From NCBI GenBank assembly GCA_003640385.1, contig RCAB01000193.1, positions 1 to 64,000 on the forward strand: DNA of 64,000 nucleotides, read 5' to 3'. Shown here piece by piece: positions 1 through 13,200 of the stretch (positions within the stretch are counted from its first letter, which is position 1; each line of letters opens with the position of its first letter). The DNA is from Setaria digitata. Lineage: Eukaryota > Nematoda > Chromadorea > Rhabditida > Setariidae. A program made the translations under genes and the position numbers. The notes under the pieces were generated by a model. The model was not told the origin of the DNA, ran no database searches, and saw only the letters and a list, made by a program, of their open reading frames with translations.

Positions 1-1273
1 CCTTTATCATTTCAGACTTCTCCGGTAGTTTCCTAATCACCAAGCATTCCAAAATGGAGTGTTTCTGTTGATTTTCTAAATGGCTGAAATCTTTAACACG
101 GATAAGGAAATTACTTTAAAAATCCTCCTGAACAAAGTCACTGTTTATGTGTGAGTGTGGGAGCATCGTTTTACTTTTATTGATTCCATAGCTTTTGCTT
201 AGGGAACTGTTCAACCATCCTCGATCATCATTTTCTATAATAATCCAACGGCAAGCATATCTGATTTTTTGAAGCGTCTAGCAATAAGCATTTTTTAAAG
301 CCCTTCTCATTTTCAGCTTCAGTTCACTACTCTTAAATGGTTATTACCCTATGTTTCTTGTTTGTCCCCCTAATTATTAATTTGCAGAGATGCATTTCCA
401 ATTCAACAAATAAAGAGAGACAAATGTAGCATTAGGTAAGCCATCATTTAAATGTGCGAGCTATGCAGATAAAACTTGAAATGAATTTGTTCTTGAGGTT
501 GCTCTTTTCTTAAGACTGCTTGTGTTTGTGCTTCACGTAACTGTATATTAAACGTATGGAAAACTTTTCCAAACGAATATGTGTTGAGATCTTTCTCTTC
601 TCATGCTTGAAGGATTACAAGCTCTCCTGCTGACTTTGTGATCATTTAGATTAAACAGTTTCCACAAATTATTGTGATTATGATTTCAAATGCTGATTTC
701 TGTAGGCTTCACACCAATGACGTACTATTATTATTTGCATACAGGGAAAGAGAGATGACGGAAGAATTTGACCCAGTATTGTACAGATTTTGCTAGCAGC
801 AGAGACCATGATTTTAGAGTGCTTACCCATTTGAACTTTTGAATTTTCTTTTATTGAACTGTGAAACATGTTTCTTGTATAGGAAGTTTCGCAATAAATC
901 CCTTTTTTCGAAAATATAAATTTTGTATTTATTTATTTATTTATTTTTTTTGTAAATATTTACAATCTTGGCTTTTCCTTAAACCACTACATTGAACTTA
1001 TGGGAGCAGTGTGTATTCAATATTATTTTAGTAGCACTCTGAAGATAAGAAAGTCAAACCGGATTCCAATATTTCCTATGTTAATTACGACAAGGATAAC
1101 TCAGTCATTTTCTGACTTAGAGGTCAAAACGATAAAAGCCAACTTCTGATGAAAAACAAAGTAGGACGGACGATTCAAAAAGCGGTGGAAATGTAGAAAT
1201 CCAGAAAACCATTGTACCACACTTTGTATGGCTTATTTATGAATCTGTTTACATTTAACTCCCCTCTCTATTT

Positions 1274-1305
1274 AACAATTACGGCTTATTTAAGCCGTAA
1301 TTGTT
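1274..1305. repeat. Perfect 15-bp inverted repeat with 2-nt loop
   Basis: The arm AACAATTACGGCTTA at 1274-1288 is followed by TT and then by its exact reverse complement at 1291-1305. The complementarity stops immediately outside. It could form a DNA cruciform or an RNA hairpin, and it lies about 1.2 kb past the laminin stop codon. Function is unknown. Confidence 0.9.
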
Positions 1306-2429
1306 TATAGACTGAGCGCTTCTATTTGTTTCACAATCCTCTTGTTCTGTTAATTTAAGAATTATCACAAAGATACACCTAAAAAGCGGGGTAAAATCGT
1401 GTAGCACCTGTTTTAAAATTACCGTGAAAACCCCTGATCCACTGAAATGTGCAATCTTTTCACTTCAGTTGAATTGCAAGCATTGTGCTCCACAGATCTC
1501 CATGTAATTTTTTTTTCTTTTGGATCTTTCTTTTCATCTTTTACTAAAGTAGAAACTGATTAATGGAATTAGATTGAAATTGTAAAAAAACTCAGTTAGC
1601 GCTTAATTTAACTATGTTAACAACTCACAGTAAGTCGCGGAAATATTAAGAGGATGCATGCGGATGTGAATTTATGAATTTACATATGAATTTTCCTAAT
1701 GTGAAAATAGTTTCGAAGTTCTAGTACTCAAGAATGAGAAAAAAAAGTTCCATGGCTTGTCACTATCATGTAAGCTGTTTAGTTCTACCCGAAGCTCCTT
1801 GCTAAGTCCTCGAGCAGTGAAAAACAAGCCTTTCCCTAGAATCTCTTGTTTCCGGATTTCCGGACCCTCTTCAAGTTATTGCAGAGTTCTTTGGAGCTGT
1901 CACTTTTGCTGAATGGTCATGTGGGAAAGGACACACTTGCGTAATTCCTCGACAAACACTTTCCCTAAAGCTATTTTTTCCAAGACTCTAAGAACAGGAA
2001 ATTGAAAATGGCCAAACTGGCTTACTACTGACTCACATTTATTAAATAAGTTCTACCAATAAATTCCACTTCACATTATCAAAAACATCCAGAGCAGGAG
2101 TAGACAGCATAGGTGGTAATTTCCAACTACCGATGATAAAAACTTTTTACGAACAAATTAAGTATCAAAATATATTAGTCCACCTCTACCAAGTGTAGAT
2201 AGCAAAACTGCCAATTATTTGAGAATATTCCTTATGCCTGCTTCAATATTCGAAGCTCTGAACACAAAATTTAATAACAACACACTAAAAACATACATCC
2301 ACTTATAATCTCACAGATTTAAAGCATCATTCATACTTTTTCACTATGTTTTTCTCTTCTTTATCTATATAACCAATCCCTCCACACTTTATTTAAGTTC
2401 AGCTGAAATACTAGCACAAGGAATGTAGT

Positions 2430-2435
2430 TTTATT
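2430..2435 (-). terminator. Candidate polyadenylation signal of laminin alpha
   Basis: AATAAA on the minus strand lies about 55 nt past the laminin stop codon; a second copy is at 2388-2393. Either could direct 3'-end formation. Confidence 0.45.
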
Positions 2436-2489
2436 TGAAAATCTGAAGTTAAAATCTTCCACACGCATTACAACAACAGTGTTTCGATT

Positions 2490-5400
2490 TTAATTAACAG
2501 GGCAAGAATTCTTCGTAACATCACCAAATAAAGATACTTGTGACAGGTCGATGTTTTTTCGTTTCCGTGGTTTCTTCCCCATATTCAAAACACGAATACA
2601 TCCCACAAATCCCTCTAAAAATATTATATATTCTTTCAGAAAATATTTTTTTTTTTTTTAATTCCGCGTAAGACTAACCTTCTGTTTGCAAACCCCTCGA
2701 TCTGCCTTTAGGAACACCGCCCAAAAATAAAGGATCTTTCGTATTCGTGTCTGTTTTTTTGCCTTTCTTCATTATGTTTAAGTTGCTTCTGCCATCAACA
2801 GTTAAAGCCATCAGATTCTTCGTTTTGTAGAGCTGAATATAACTAAATAAACGAAATAACAGCTGATGCCCTAACAGAAAAATATTCTTAGCATCATTAT
2901 GCCAATAGAATTGGTCACTCATCTCGCAGTCTAAGATGATGGTAAGCATAGACAATTTATATGTTAACCAAAAGTATCACCAACCTTTATGTGATGCCAA
3001 TGCCCATCACACAAAGCATTAGTCGTGCTTGGTACGTGTGATACCGTTTCTGGTCCTGCACCATTATCTACTGTGAATTTAACAGTACCATTGAAGAAAT
3101 GAAGTGTTAAATATTCAAGAATACCGACTGATAACAAGACACCCGTTTTTGTCCGAGGTCGCACCTCTAGCTCAATGTTGAACGATGACCCGACCTGCAA
3201 AACAGTGATAACAGTGATGACATACAATTCTTCATCGTGAAAATTTGCGTTTTGATTAAATTCGCTGCTTTGATTTCACACTTTCCGATCATGTTCCTTA
3301 AGAGAGTGGCAAATATTATTTCAATGTTGCATGTTGAGTCACTAAATATATCGAATTTGCCAACTTCAAATGGTGTTAATGTCGCAAAACAAAAATAAAA
3401 CGATGAAGTTGGGTGTTCAAAAAAAGTACTGACGGCATAGGAGTGATAAAAATAAAAGAATGAGCGAATAGGAAAGACGCGTCAAAAGAAATGAGATGAG
3501 CAAGAAGTTTACCATGACAGATATAATGTCACAGGACTATAACTTTTACATACGAAGTTTTATTTTCCACTTCTGCTACCTCAACATTAAGTTAACAATC
3601 GCAGCATAATTCCAATCGGTATCACCCAAATGAATGGCATAAGTAACTGGACTATGGCTGAATCCGTTTACAATTTTATTATTTAATGTAATGAATTCCA
3701 CAATATTATTTTAGAACTCTGAAGTAGATCCCTACACACCTCACTGTAATTTATATTGTAATTCATCAAAATTACATACTCTCAGGTTTTTGTTCAATAT
3801 AGCATAGCCACCATTCTCTCCAAAATACAATCCCTCTTCGACGTACTGACTGCATGGAACTGTACCAATTTCTGCTGGCGGCACATCAAACTTCATTTCA
3901 TTCAATTTGAAATCTTTCAGACATCCACCAAAAACTGACTTAGCACCCTTCAATCGTCAAATAACTTTACACATATGTACTGTTCGATATAATATAGCCA
4001 CCATATATATATAACTTATAACAACTTTCACTAACTTTTTCAATGAAACTAAAATGAAAATTTTACTATTTCTTTTATTGCTCAAGATTGGAGAAAAAGC
4101 ATGCCGGTAATATTCTGGATGCAAAAGGTGCAAGATCTGATGGAACTCCACCAATATAGATTGGTGGGTGAGTATCGACCGCGTCGGTTCCAGGTGGAGA
4201 CTGTCCATTTGCTTCTATCAAATTATCGATATATAATGTCCCCTCAGTTCCTTCACGTTCTGCTCTAATGCTGTGCCACTCATCATCCATTACACTTCTC
4301 CTTGATTTTAAAACAGCCTCAAAGTAGAAATACTGAAGTAACTCTGACTGACCAACAAGAATTTAAGTCAGCTAAAGGTAGAGAATCGATGATTATTGAT
4401 ATGAGAATACTCATTACTTGTCCTGATCCTGAATTGTATGCAAAATGAATAATGCCATTGACGAGATATAAGGCTAAGTAGTCAGTATGCTTATTATTCG
4501 TCGTGAACATAATTATCCCATTTGATGCTGTGGCTCGCAACTGTACCGAAAAGACACTGCTGTAAATTTGCATTCATTTTTTGAAATATTACAAATGCGA
4601 CTGTAGTACAGCTAGAAAAGGAAGTGATCTTTGAAGTTGCCAAGTTGCATTTGAAAAATCATTCGATCCACTAAGGAAAATCTCTGATTAATCGGTATTA
4701 CGAAATCATGGCTTTAAATTTGTCATATATTATTATTTTCACTTACTTTTTATCAAACGAAGCAGGTGGCTTATCAAATTCAAGACGTGATGAAGCGGAC
4801 AAACCAAATCGAGTACCACTAGAATCTATTCCACCGTTATATGGTTTTCGCAAAAGTGCACATTCGTTGGAATTACGAGCATTTCCCCTCAGTTGAGAAA
4901 CTGATGACGTTCCTAGCGATATCCTCTCAAAATAAAAATAAATATACCAGAAAAACGTACAATTTAAATGAGCACTGAAACTTTTGTTTTAGCATTAGGA
5001 TCATCAGAGTATATCTAAACTAACATTTTCTGCAGCGAATTCTTCGGCAGTTTCTGTTACTGAAGGTGACACACTGCTCGTTCCATATATGGCGATATTC
5101 ATATCTCCAGTTCCTGTCGCTTGTCCAGGAGGCATATCTGTCATCGAAATATCTTCCGGAAAAGAACAACCTATCAGACTTACTTCTTCAACTGATGCCT
5201 GCAACAATGATTCTAAGAATATTGGTACGGAAATTATATGAAAACTTCCATTTCTTTAGAAATGTTATTGAATGGTATTAAAAAAAAAAAGAAAACAATA
5301 ACAACAACTCCTGCTACCGTTTTTTTTTTTTTTGTTTACGATGTTATATTTTACATTCTCAAAAAACTCACTTCAGCAAAATCGAGTAATTGCCCATTAT

Positions 5401-8400
5401 ACGTTGCATCGCCTATACAACCTTCGAAATGTACGTTGGAATCGATAAGTCGACCGAACTGCACAATAGTAGGTACACCTACCACCTGTAATAAGTAAAA
5501 TGAATAGAATGGATCTCATCGAAGCACGTCAGTGTATTAGAAATATGTGGAAAGCAAGAGGCAAATCGATGATTTCAAAATAAACTGAACGCCTTAGATT
5601 GAAAACCTCATTATCTTTCACGGTTCTACGAATTTCATTTGAATAAAGATCATCCACGTCCAATCGTATAGTCGCCGGTTTTACCACAGTCGCAAAGTAG
5701 TGCCACTGACCATCAGCAACTGATCTAAACTCGATTTCGGCAGTATCCTTGTTGTCAGATCCATATTCAGCCAAAATAAACCCGTTTTCATAACGCAGTT
5801 GTAGTAAGACCTCCTTAATGCATATTTTTGCATTATATCTACGATTTGTATTCGTAATCGAATTTATGTTTCAAGCTTTTTAATGGTTTTAAAATCTATT
5901 TTTCTTGGATTGGTAATTAAATAAAAAACGATTTCTCTCCAACTATCTACTTCGTGTATGAAAAGGGTTTAATTTACACTGAACTCCTGAACATTTCAAA
6001 AAGATAACCTGTTCGTCGGAAATAACCGACACAAGGATACCAGATTGTCGCTTTGTTTTAAATCGTAATGTTAATTCAAGATAATTTTTCGCAGAACTGA
6101 GGCGAGTGAATGCAGCGGTGGAACGTTCTGACACCAATGATATAATTCGTACGTTCTGAGTACTGCATCCTGGCTGTACTCCTTTCGCAGTTCTCGATTT
6201 ACTCATATCCAATAAACGATTATTCAACTTTACATGCTCTATGCATCCGCTCATTGATACTACAGCTGTTCGTCTAGAAGGCAGTCAATATTAAGTGGTA
6301 TGAGATATCTATTTACATAATTAGAAATTAAGGGGCTTGGATTTCATAAACATGCAAATAGGTCATTACAAAGTAAAGAAGAATAAGATGCTGAAAAAGA
6401 AATTTTCTGTAATATACGACAATAAACACTACCAAGGAGGATACATTCCATCTGTCTTCTTAAATGGCGTATCTCATACGATTAGTGAAAGGAAAAGAAA
6501 GACTCATTAGTTATTTGATGTGTCTATGTACTTAAGGCAATAAACTCTGAGCCGGATGATTTAGCGCTTTCATTAAAATGAGAAGTAACAAAAACTAAGC
6601 AACTTTAAGGCTTGTAGAGCAAAGTTGACAACAGTAAGTCGTCTACATTATCATCTGTGAAATGATTCAAAGCGACAGCTACAAAAAATTAAAAGAACTA
6701 ACGTTGAAACATCGGGGGGTACGCCGCCCAAATAAAAAACATCAGACAGATTGAGTTCAAACATCGTGCCAGGTGAATCGCCTTCCGCAACATCATTTTC
6801 ATCCACCTGTATACGAGCGTGACGCTCCAAACGGTGTACGTACACAGAATGGGGCTTGCCGTCATTGTAATTACTGCCAGTACTTGTAACTCTTCCGACT
6901 CCAGAACCAAAATCAAATGAGAGCTTCAATCTACCGTCTTGTAATTCAAGGGATAGAAAATCGCGCTAAAAAAAATCGCGATATACATACTGGAAGTGCA
7001 AATAATTCCTTATATTCTTTAGAATTATTGATAACAATGATTAAAAAATGAGTACTTCTTTGCCAAGATATAAAAGTAATCCGTCTGGAGAATAAGTCTG
7101 GAAATTTAAGGAGAAAATCGTTTGTTTTCGCGGATTCCAAATACCTAGCTTATAAACTGAATATCCATCTCCGTTGTAGTTCAGCGCTGCAAAATATATT
7201 ATTTTCCAGCTGCTTTTCTCGTTATTAACGAAAAACCAATTGTATCCTCAACACACCCTCATTTCCAAAACAATATGAAAAAAAAGAGATCTACATTTTA
7301 AGTTTTGTAAGTCCATTACTTATCATCTTTCCAGAAATCTTTTAACCTATCAAATTTTAACTTAATAAAATAAACAAACAGACTTGACTACTGGATTTTT
7401 TTTTTGCGGATAAAGTGAATAATGACGAACCAGTTTCATCCGTCAGGGATGAAGTAGCGAGAATCTTTCTCTTCACACCTTGCACATTATGATTACGTCC
7501 TTTTTTAGCATTCCAGAGACCAACTGCTTCGCCATGAATACGCAGATCTTCGATATCCCCGTCGAACTCACGATTGTGTATATCTGGTGATATCTGCAAA
7601 ATCCCTTCGATTAATGAAGAAAAAAGGCATCGCACACAATATAATTTGACTTTTAATCAATTTCTGATTCCTTACATTGACACCAGGAACAATACCACCA
7701 ACAAATAAACGGCTTTTCTTTTGATGAAGATTGAGAACCAATTTGAAACCAGCTAAAGCTTTTGTTTTTTCCTCCGCATAATCAGCTGAGTTCGGTGACG
7801 ATATTCTTAATTTTATTGTCTTACCGACACGCTCTACAGCGGCTTTTCGCCAATTTCCATCAGCAACAAAACTATAAAATTGAAACATGAAATAATTGGA
7901 GCTGTGACACTCACCAGTAACGTATTCAGATTTTATTGTGCTCTACATCAGATCAAATCAATACCTGACTTTCTCAGTGAACAGACAAAGTTATTCCAGA
8001 AAGGAAAAGGGGAAAAAGTAACGATTTCAGCTGTATTTATGCAACTATTTCCAGATCCCCTCAGTTAAAGAATGTGTCACTCATCTAATAGTATAGTTGA
8101 AAAATTTACGAATCTGAGATCATATCCGTGGGTGTTTCACCAAGATTAACAACTACTCGCAAACGACCTTCCTCTATTTCAACAGCAATGTAATCATCGG
8201 TTGGCACAGCGCGCGTTCCAGCAACACCAAGTTCATTTCCAAAGAATAATATTAAGCCTAAAAAGACCGTCCAAATTACTAATGATCATATTGCTCTTTT
8301 CTTTTTTAAGGATCTTGAAATTATTTATCAACGAACAGATTATCAAACAGTTAATTATACCACTGATATTTGTAGTTCTAAAGAAAAATTCGATATTAAT

Positions 8401-8481
8401 GTGTGCTGCAGAACGTGTTACTCGCGAAGGGAGTGGCAACTCCAAAATGCTTCCTTTTTCAAAATGCGCACCCAATTTAAT
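2490..8481 (-). other. epi-1: Laminin alpha LG1-LG5 domains (exons 49-65)
   Basis: Exons: 8361-8481, 8110-8257, 7676-7871, 7431-7593, 7056-7186, 6703-6965, 6009-6273, 5586-5813, 5372-5485, 5025-5198, 4747-4925, 4418-4559, 4105-4317, 3780-3947, 2985-3194, 2679-2832, 2490-2614 (about residues 2711-3707, stop TAA at 2490-2492). Five laminin G-like domains carry receptor and dystroglycan binding. Signatures include [16 protein letters not shown] (LG1), [10 protein letters not shown] (LG2), [19 protein letters not shown] (LG3), [16 protein letters not shown] with [13 protein letters not shown] (LG4) and FLGGVPKG with GFVGCIRVL (LG5). The linker between LG3 and LG4 (4747-5198) is low in complexity. 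The exon 4105-4317 has no GT donor in frame; GC at 4103-4104 is the best reading. Confidence 0.88.
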
Positions 8482-10225
8482 CTGTAATTACACGATTCAA
8501 AATCATGTTCCAAGGGAAAAAAAATATACTGAGGCCTTTTACAAAACTAACTCAATACTCAGTACTTAAGAACAAACCCTGCTAGCCAAATCTCGCGCGA
8601 GAGCGATTTTTTCTTTTAACAAATTCAATTTTTCACGGCAATGTTCCATTGTTGCTGAAGTATTTGAAGCTGAATTCTGCTGCATTTCTAGCTCTTTCAT
8701 GAGTGGTGAACTTTCGTTTACCAGCTTAAATTAGTTTTTTAAAAGGAATGATTTGATTATACTGAACGACACCATTAATTTAAAAGGTCAATAGAAAATA
8801 GTATTAATGTCTCCGACTTGTCAATAGAAAATAGTATTAATGTCTCCGACTTGCCTTCAAAATTTGTTCCCTGGCAGTATCCACATCATTCACAGAGATT
8901 AAAACTGATCCAACAAGTTTTTTGCTACGAGATATCATTTCTTTCAGTTCGGGCTTGAAACGATTAAATTTCAAAATAGTAGCATTAATTCTTATTCTTG
9001 CCTGTTCCGAAGTGGTTAGAGAATGTGCCAATTTTGCATTCTAAAAATTCATTATTTACTGCGCCATATATTGCGAGAAATACATCTAGTAGTGCAAAAT
9101 AAATCAGTAACTCGTAATTCTTCTTAAAATTTCGTATTTTTCGTATTATTTTACGCACCAGTTTTTCGTCATCGAATTTCGGACAAATGCTTTCCACGAT
9201 GCTTCTCTGCTTTCCAACAAGAAGTTGTAAATCCGATACTTTTTCGATGAAAATGGCTTTCGAGATATCTGCATCTTTTACATTTGACTGTCTCAAATCA
9301 AGAGCAGAGCGCAGTAGATCAGTTGACTGCTGACGAAGTGTTTTAGCTGATGCTGCCTGCATATTAAATATTGACAGTTTGCAGAAAACTTAGAAGCACT
9401 GTTTTGATTCTTACCATGATGTAAATATATATGGTCAGCAATATAAACATTCAATCATTACCGCTCCTTGTTTGTGAAATTTTCTAGCTTCTTCAGCATT
9501 TTCAACTGCTCGATTTGTTATATTTCGTGCTTTTTTCAAAAACTCCATTAATTCCAAATAACCATTAGCAGCTGCTAATGCATTCTTCGTTTCGGTACGC
9601 GTTTTGTCAAACAAAGAAGATAAAAACGATGCTTCATTTTGCAGTTCCTTGGCCTTACTTGCATATTCAACCTGGAACAGTAATGTATGTTATTCTAACG
9701 ACATTTTAAACTTAACTGCATAAAAGTGAGCAAAAAGAAATTAAATTTTTTTAAAGCTTTGTTTCTATAACTGTTAGCACTAGATTACGGTCATGGTAGA
9801 GAAAGTTTAACAAAAATCATATCATAAAAATTTGTAAAAAGCAGACAGTCAGGTGCAATGTCCTTTTTTGGCTTGTTAAGCAAATACCATAAATAAACTA
9901 AAATGTGATAACCCAACCCTTGAAACATGGATAAACGATGCTGCAACCTTATTAATGTTACGCATCTGCCTATGACGATGTCTGCCATTCTCAACATTTA
10001 ACCGACCGGAAACATCTTGAACTTTCTCCATTACATCACAAAGTGTTTTGTTCAGGTTACTTAACGATTCCATCGAGGTTTCGGAATTCATTTTGAGAGT
10101 GCCAATAACTATAAGGGTCTCCTTAATCTTTCCTTTACCCGCTTTAATGCCAGCATACACCGAATTCATATCACGCACATTTGAGTTATTCATTTGCTGG
10201 AAAACAACATGATATTGAAACAAAA

Positions 10226-10262
<37 letters not shown>

Positions 10263-13200
10263 ATACCAAGAATGCATTCATTCATCCAGTTGAAATTTTA
10301 GAAGCAAAAAACTATAAAATAAGAGAAAATCCAACTGACCTGTCCGGTGTTTCTAACCGAATTGGCCACTTGATGAAGAAAAGACCGGTATTCAATAACG
10401 TCATTTATCAGCCTATTCATTTTATCTCGAACATTATAGTACTTTCCATACATTGTATTTCCTTTGCTCCTTAATTCTCTTACATGGTCCAACAACTTTT
10501 GCGTTCCACTTTCTGCATCTTTCATACCCCACCTTGCTTCTTCACTAAATTTTTCAAGAATCAAGAAGAAGAATTTGGAAAATACTTTATCACTAAGGCA
10601 TTAGGAATGCTTCATCATTCATTGAAGTGTTTCATTTGGTAGTGCCATCAACGCACAGTAAAAATGAGTTGTGAGAGTTAAGATATATCGAATCAGTTTT
10701 AAGGAGAAAATATGTCGAAAGGGGACGAATGTAGTAACTTTACAGTTAAAATCAGACACAACTTCTGAGAAACTGACCTGTTCGTGACAATACGAATTTC
10801 TTGCAAAAGAGAATTTGAATCCAACAACCATTTCTGACGATCTATACTACTAGAATCTTTGCCAAGTGAAAAGACGAGATTTTTTAACGAATCAACAACT
10901 GATGCAGCCACTTCAACACGGTCAAATGCATTTGACGAAAACTGAACGGTATACATGATATATTTAAATTAACTCTTGTAGCAAGTAAAATATGAGGAGG
11001 GATGTTTATAACACAGATGTGTGTGGGTGACTGACGATCGTTCTCCGAAAATCATCCCAGATTTATCGTTGGAATTGGAACGAACAATGAGGTCCAAATG
11101 AAAGAGGTAGACCGTCATGGAATAAATCTGTACATTTATTTTCTTTTACATGCCGTTCAACGTTTTTGATGCTACAAAAGTAACTGTGCAGAAATTTTTG
11201 ACTTTTCCTACGATGGCGTTGTCAACTTAAACTTCATTAGACAATTTAGTCTCTTTCGTCGAACTTTCACATTTCAGCCATAATATTTCCTTTATTAACA
11301 TCATTATTTCCTTTCAACTGATGTTCTAAAACCAATATCTTTTTTCATCAGTAATTACTGAATTTAACCGCTTTTTATACCAATTATATAAAAGTATTTT
11401 TTCACAAATTACAACTCCTGTCCGGCTTTCTAAATCATTAATTTCACCTTTTTTCTTTGTTGTAAAAAGAAAGGAAAATAATGAAAAGTCTTTCCACTCC
11501 TTGACATAATGTTCATAATTACTTACGATGTTGGTTCTGTTAATGATGTCAATTAAAGTACTGTTTATTGTACTAAGGGTATCCGTGGATCGATTTGCAC
11601 GAACTACTACACCGATAATATCAGCAGCTATGTCAAATACATCGGCAGTCAAATTTCCAGCTTTCAAATCAGATGCTGAACCAATATGATTTACAGCTAC
11701 TGTCTATAAATAGTACATATAGTGAAGATGCCATTTTAAAAGCTTTTACATTAGCAACAGTTCAAGATAATCTTACTGTTAACGCATGCTACATGTTTAG
11801 AAAAATGAGCTACTAAAATCGTAATAAAGGAATACAGCAATTTACATACCTTTAAATCGTCAATTTTTTGACGGATGCGTTTCAAGCGAGTACCCGTAAG
11901 AGCAGTTGTTGAAATATTATTGATTGTTCCATTAACAAGATCAACGGTATCTCCTAATCTATCCAGAGCATACACTACTGAGTGAACACATTCATCGCAC
12001 ACTCAAATGATAGTTTCGATTATGAACTGAGAAATTTCTTTTTTTTTTTTTTAATAAAAGAAAAAAAAAAATGGTACTTATTATCTTGTGCTTTTTTCAG
12101 TGGAAAAAGTTAACTTAATAAGATAGAAATATGGAATTACAAAAGAATTCAACTCCTCGTTTATTCATTTCTACCTTTTTGAAGTAAATGATTGCAATAT
12201 AAATTTACATCGACATCCAAAATTTGGTATTCGTAGGTATTGTGGAGCGCACTGATCGCATCGAGGTCCGGTAGCACCTTCTTCACAGTGGCACTGCCCT
12301 GTGTTAACATCGCACACCGTTCCCATTGATAAATCTGCTTCACAGTCACATTCTATAATTTTTGTTTCCATAAAACTAGCACAAATTAATTGCAGTTCAA
12401 CTTTAACTTTCCAGAATCGCCTGTTTCTCTTTCTCAAAATTAAAAAATCTTAGGAAAAGGAACTGAAATTATGAGAACATAAAGGTGTAAGTGGATAACA
12501 AATTTCATTCTGCTCTAAATGAAAATCCAATGTTAATTTCGTGAATAGCTCCTAACAGTTTTCTTCTGTTCCAACTTATTTGGATGATTTCAAGGTAGAT
12601 CTGTAATTAAATCACTGGATTAAGGATTGAAATTTTTGTTTTGTTTGTTGAGAAAATCGAATTTCTTTCCAGATAATGATGAAATTAGCAACAAAGCAAC
12701 AATATTTAAACAAACTAGAGCATCCGGTAGGTCCATAATTCCAATAGCCGTACTCACAAAGTTCGCACATTTGTCCAGTGGCTCCAGGCATACAGGAACA
12801 CTGTCCAGTTTCAGCATCACATTGTGGACTTACTGATGCCAATGCGCAGTTACACATCTCGCAGCCATGGCAGCGTAAGAAACCCCATGCGTTAGCCTAA
12901 GAAATTCCCTTTCTAATATATACGTTTACGAATGCTACGAAGATTGTCTTTTTGCTTATTTTTAACGTTCAAAACAAAAGTTCTATAAAATTTACCACAC
13001 ACCGATCGCACTTTTCACCTTCTACGTTCACTAAGCACTCACATGCTCCGGATTTGTTGTCACACAACGAACTACCGCAACGACTGCATGTACAATCTGT
13101 AAAAATCAACACAGTCCATTTTTTCTTTTGTCTTTTTGAGCTATACTACAGAAAAATCTACCTGCTGCTGGAGTATATATTTGCCAGTTGAAGGAAAATT

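Larger units (their letters stand above)
1..2489. other. Intergenic region downstream of laminin alpha
   Basis: No coding exon could be supported on either strand. The stretch is AT-rich, with a TTTA-type repeat near 927-947 and a perfect inverted repeat at 1274-1305, listed separately. The right part (about 2300-2489) should be the 3' UTR and polyadenylation region of the minus-strand laminin gene. The 63-codon open frame at 678-869 (minus) shows no family signature, and I treat it as chance. Confidence 0.6.
8578..12001 (-). other. epi-1: Laminin alpha coiled-coil domain (exons 40-48)
   Basis: Exons: 11850-12001, 11527-11703, 10778-10941, 10340-10544, 9927-10196, 9462-9671, 9159-9356, 8855-9040, 8578-8724 (about residues 2141-2710). 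This is a long, mostly helical, cysteine-poor stretch rich in Lys, Glu, Asn and Leu that forms the triple coiled coil with the beta and gamma chains. It starts with a CDECVHS cysteine pair, as expected for the interchain disulfides. The exon ending at 8855 is followed by GCAAGT, a good GC-type donor, beside a 33-bp tandem duplication. The intron at 10942-11526 is about 585 nt with no visible exon. Confidence 0.85.

Noticed and set aside
10233..10260. Poly-A tract considered as the tail of a retrotransposed sequence
   Set aside because: No target-site duplication or adjacent cDNA-like sequence is visible; similar A runs occur in many introns here.
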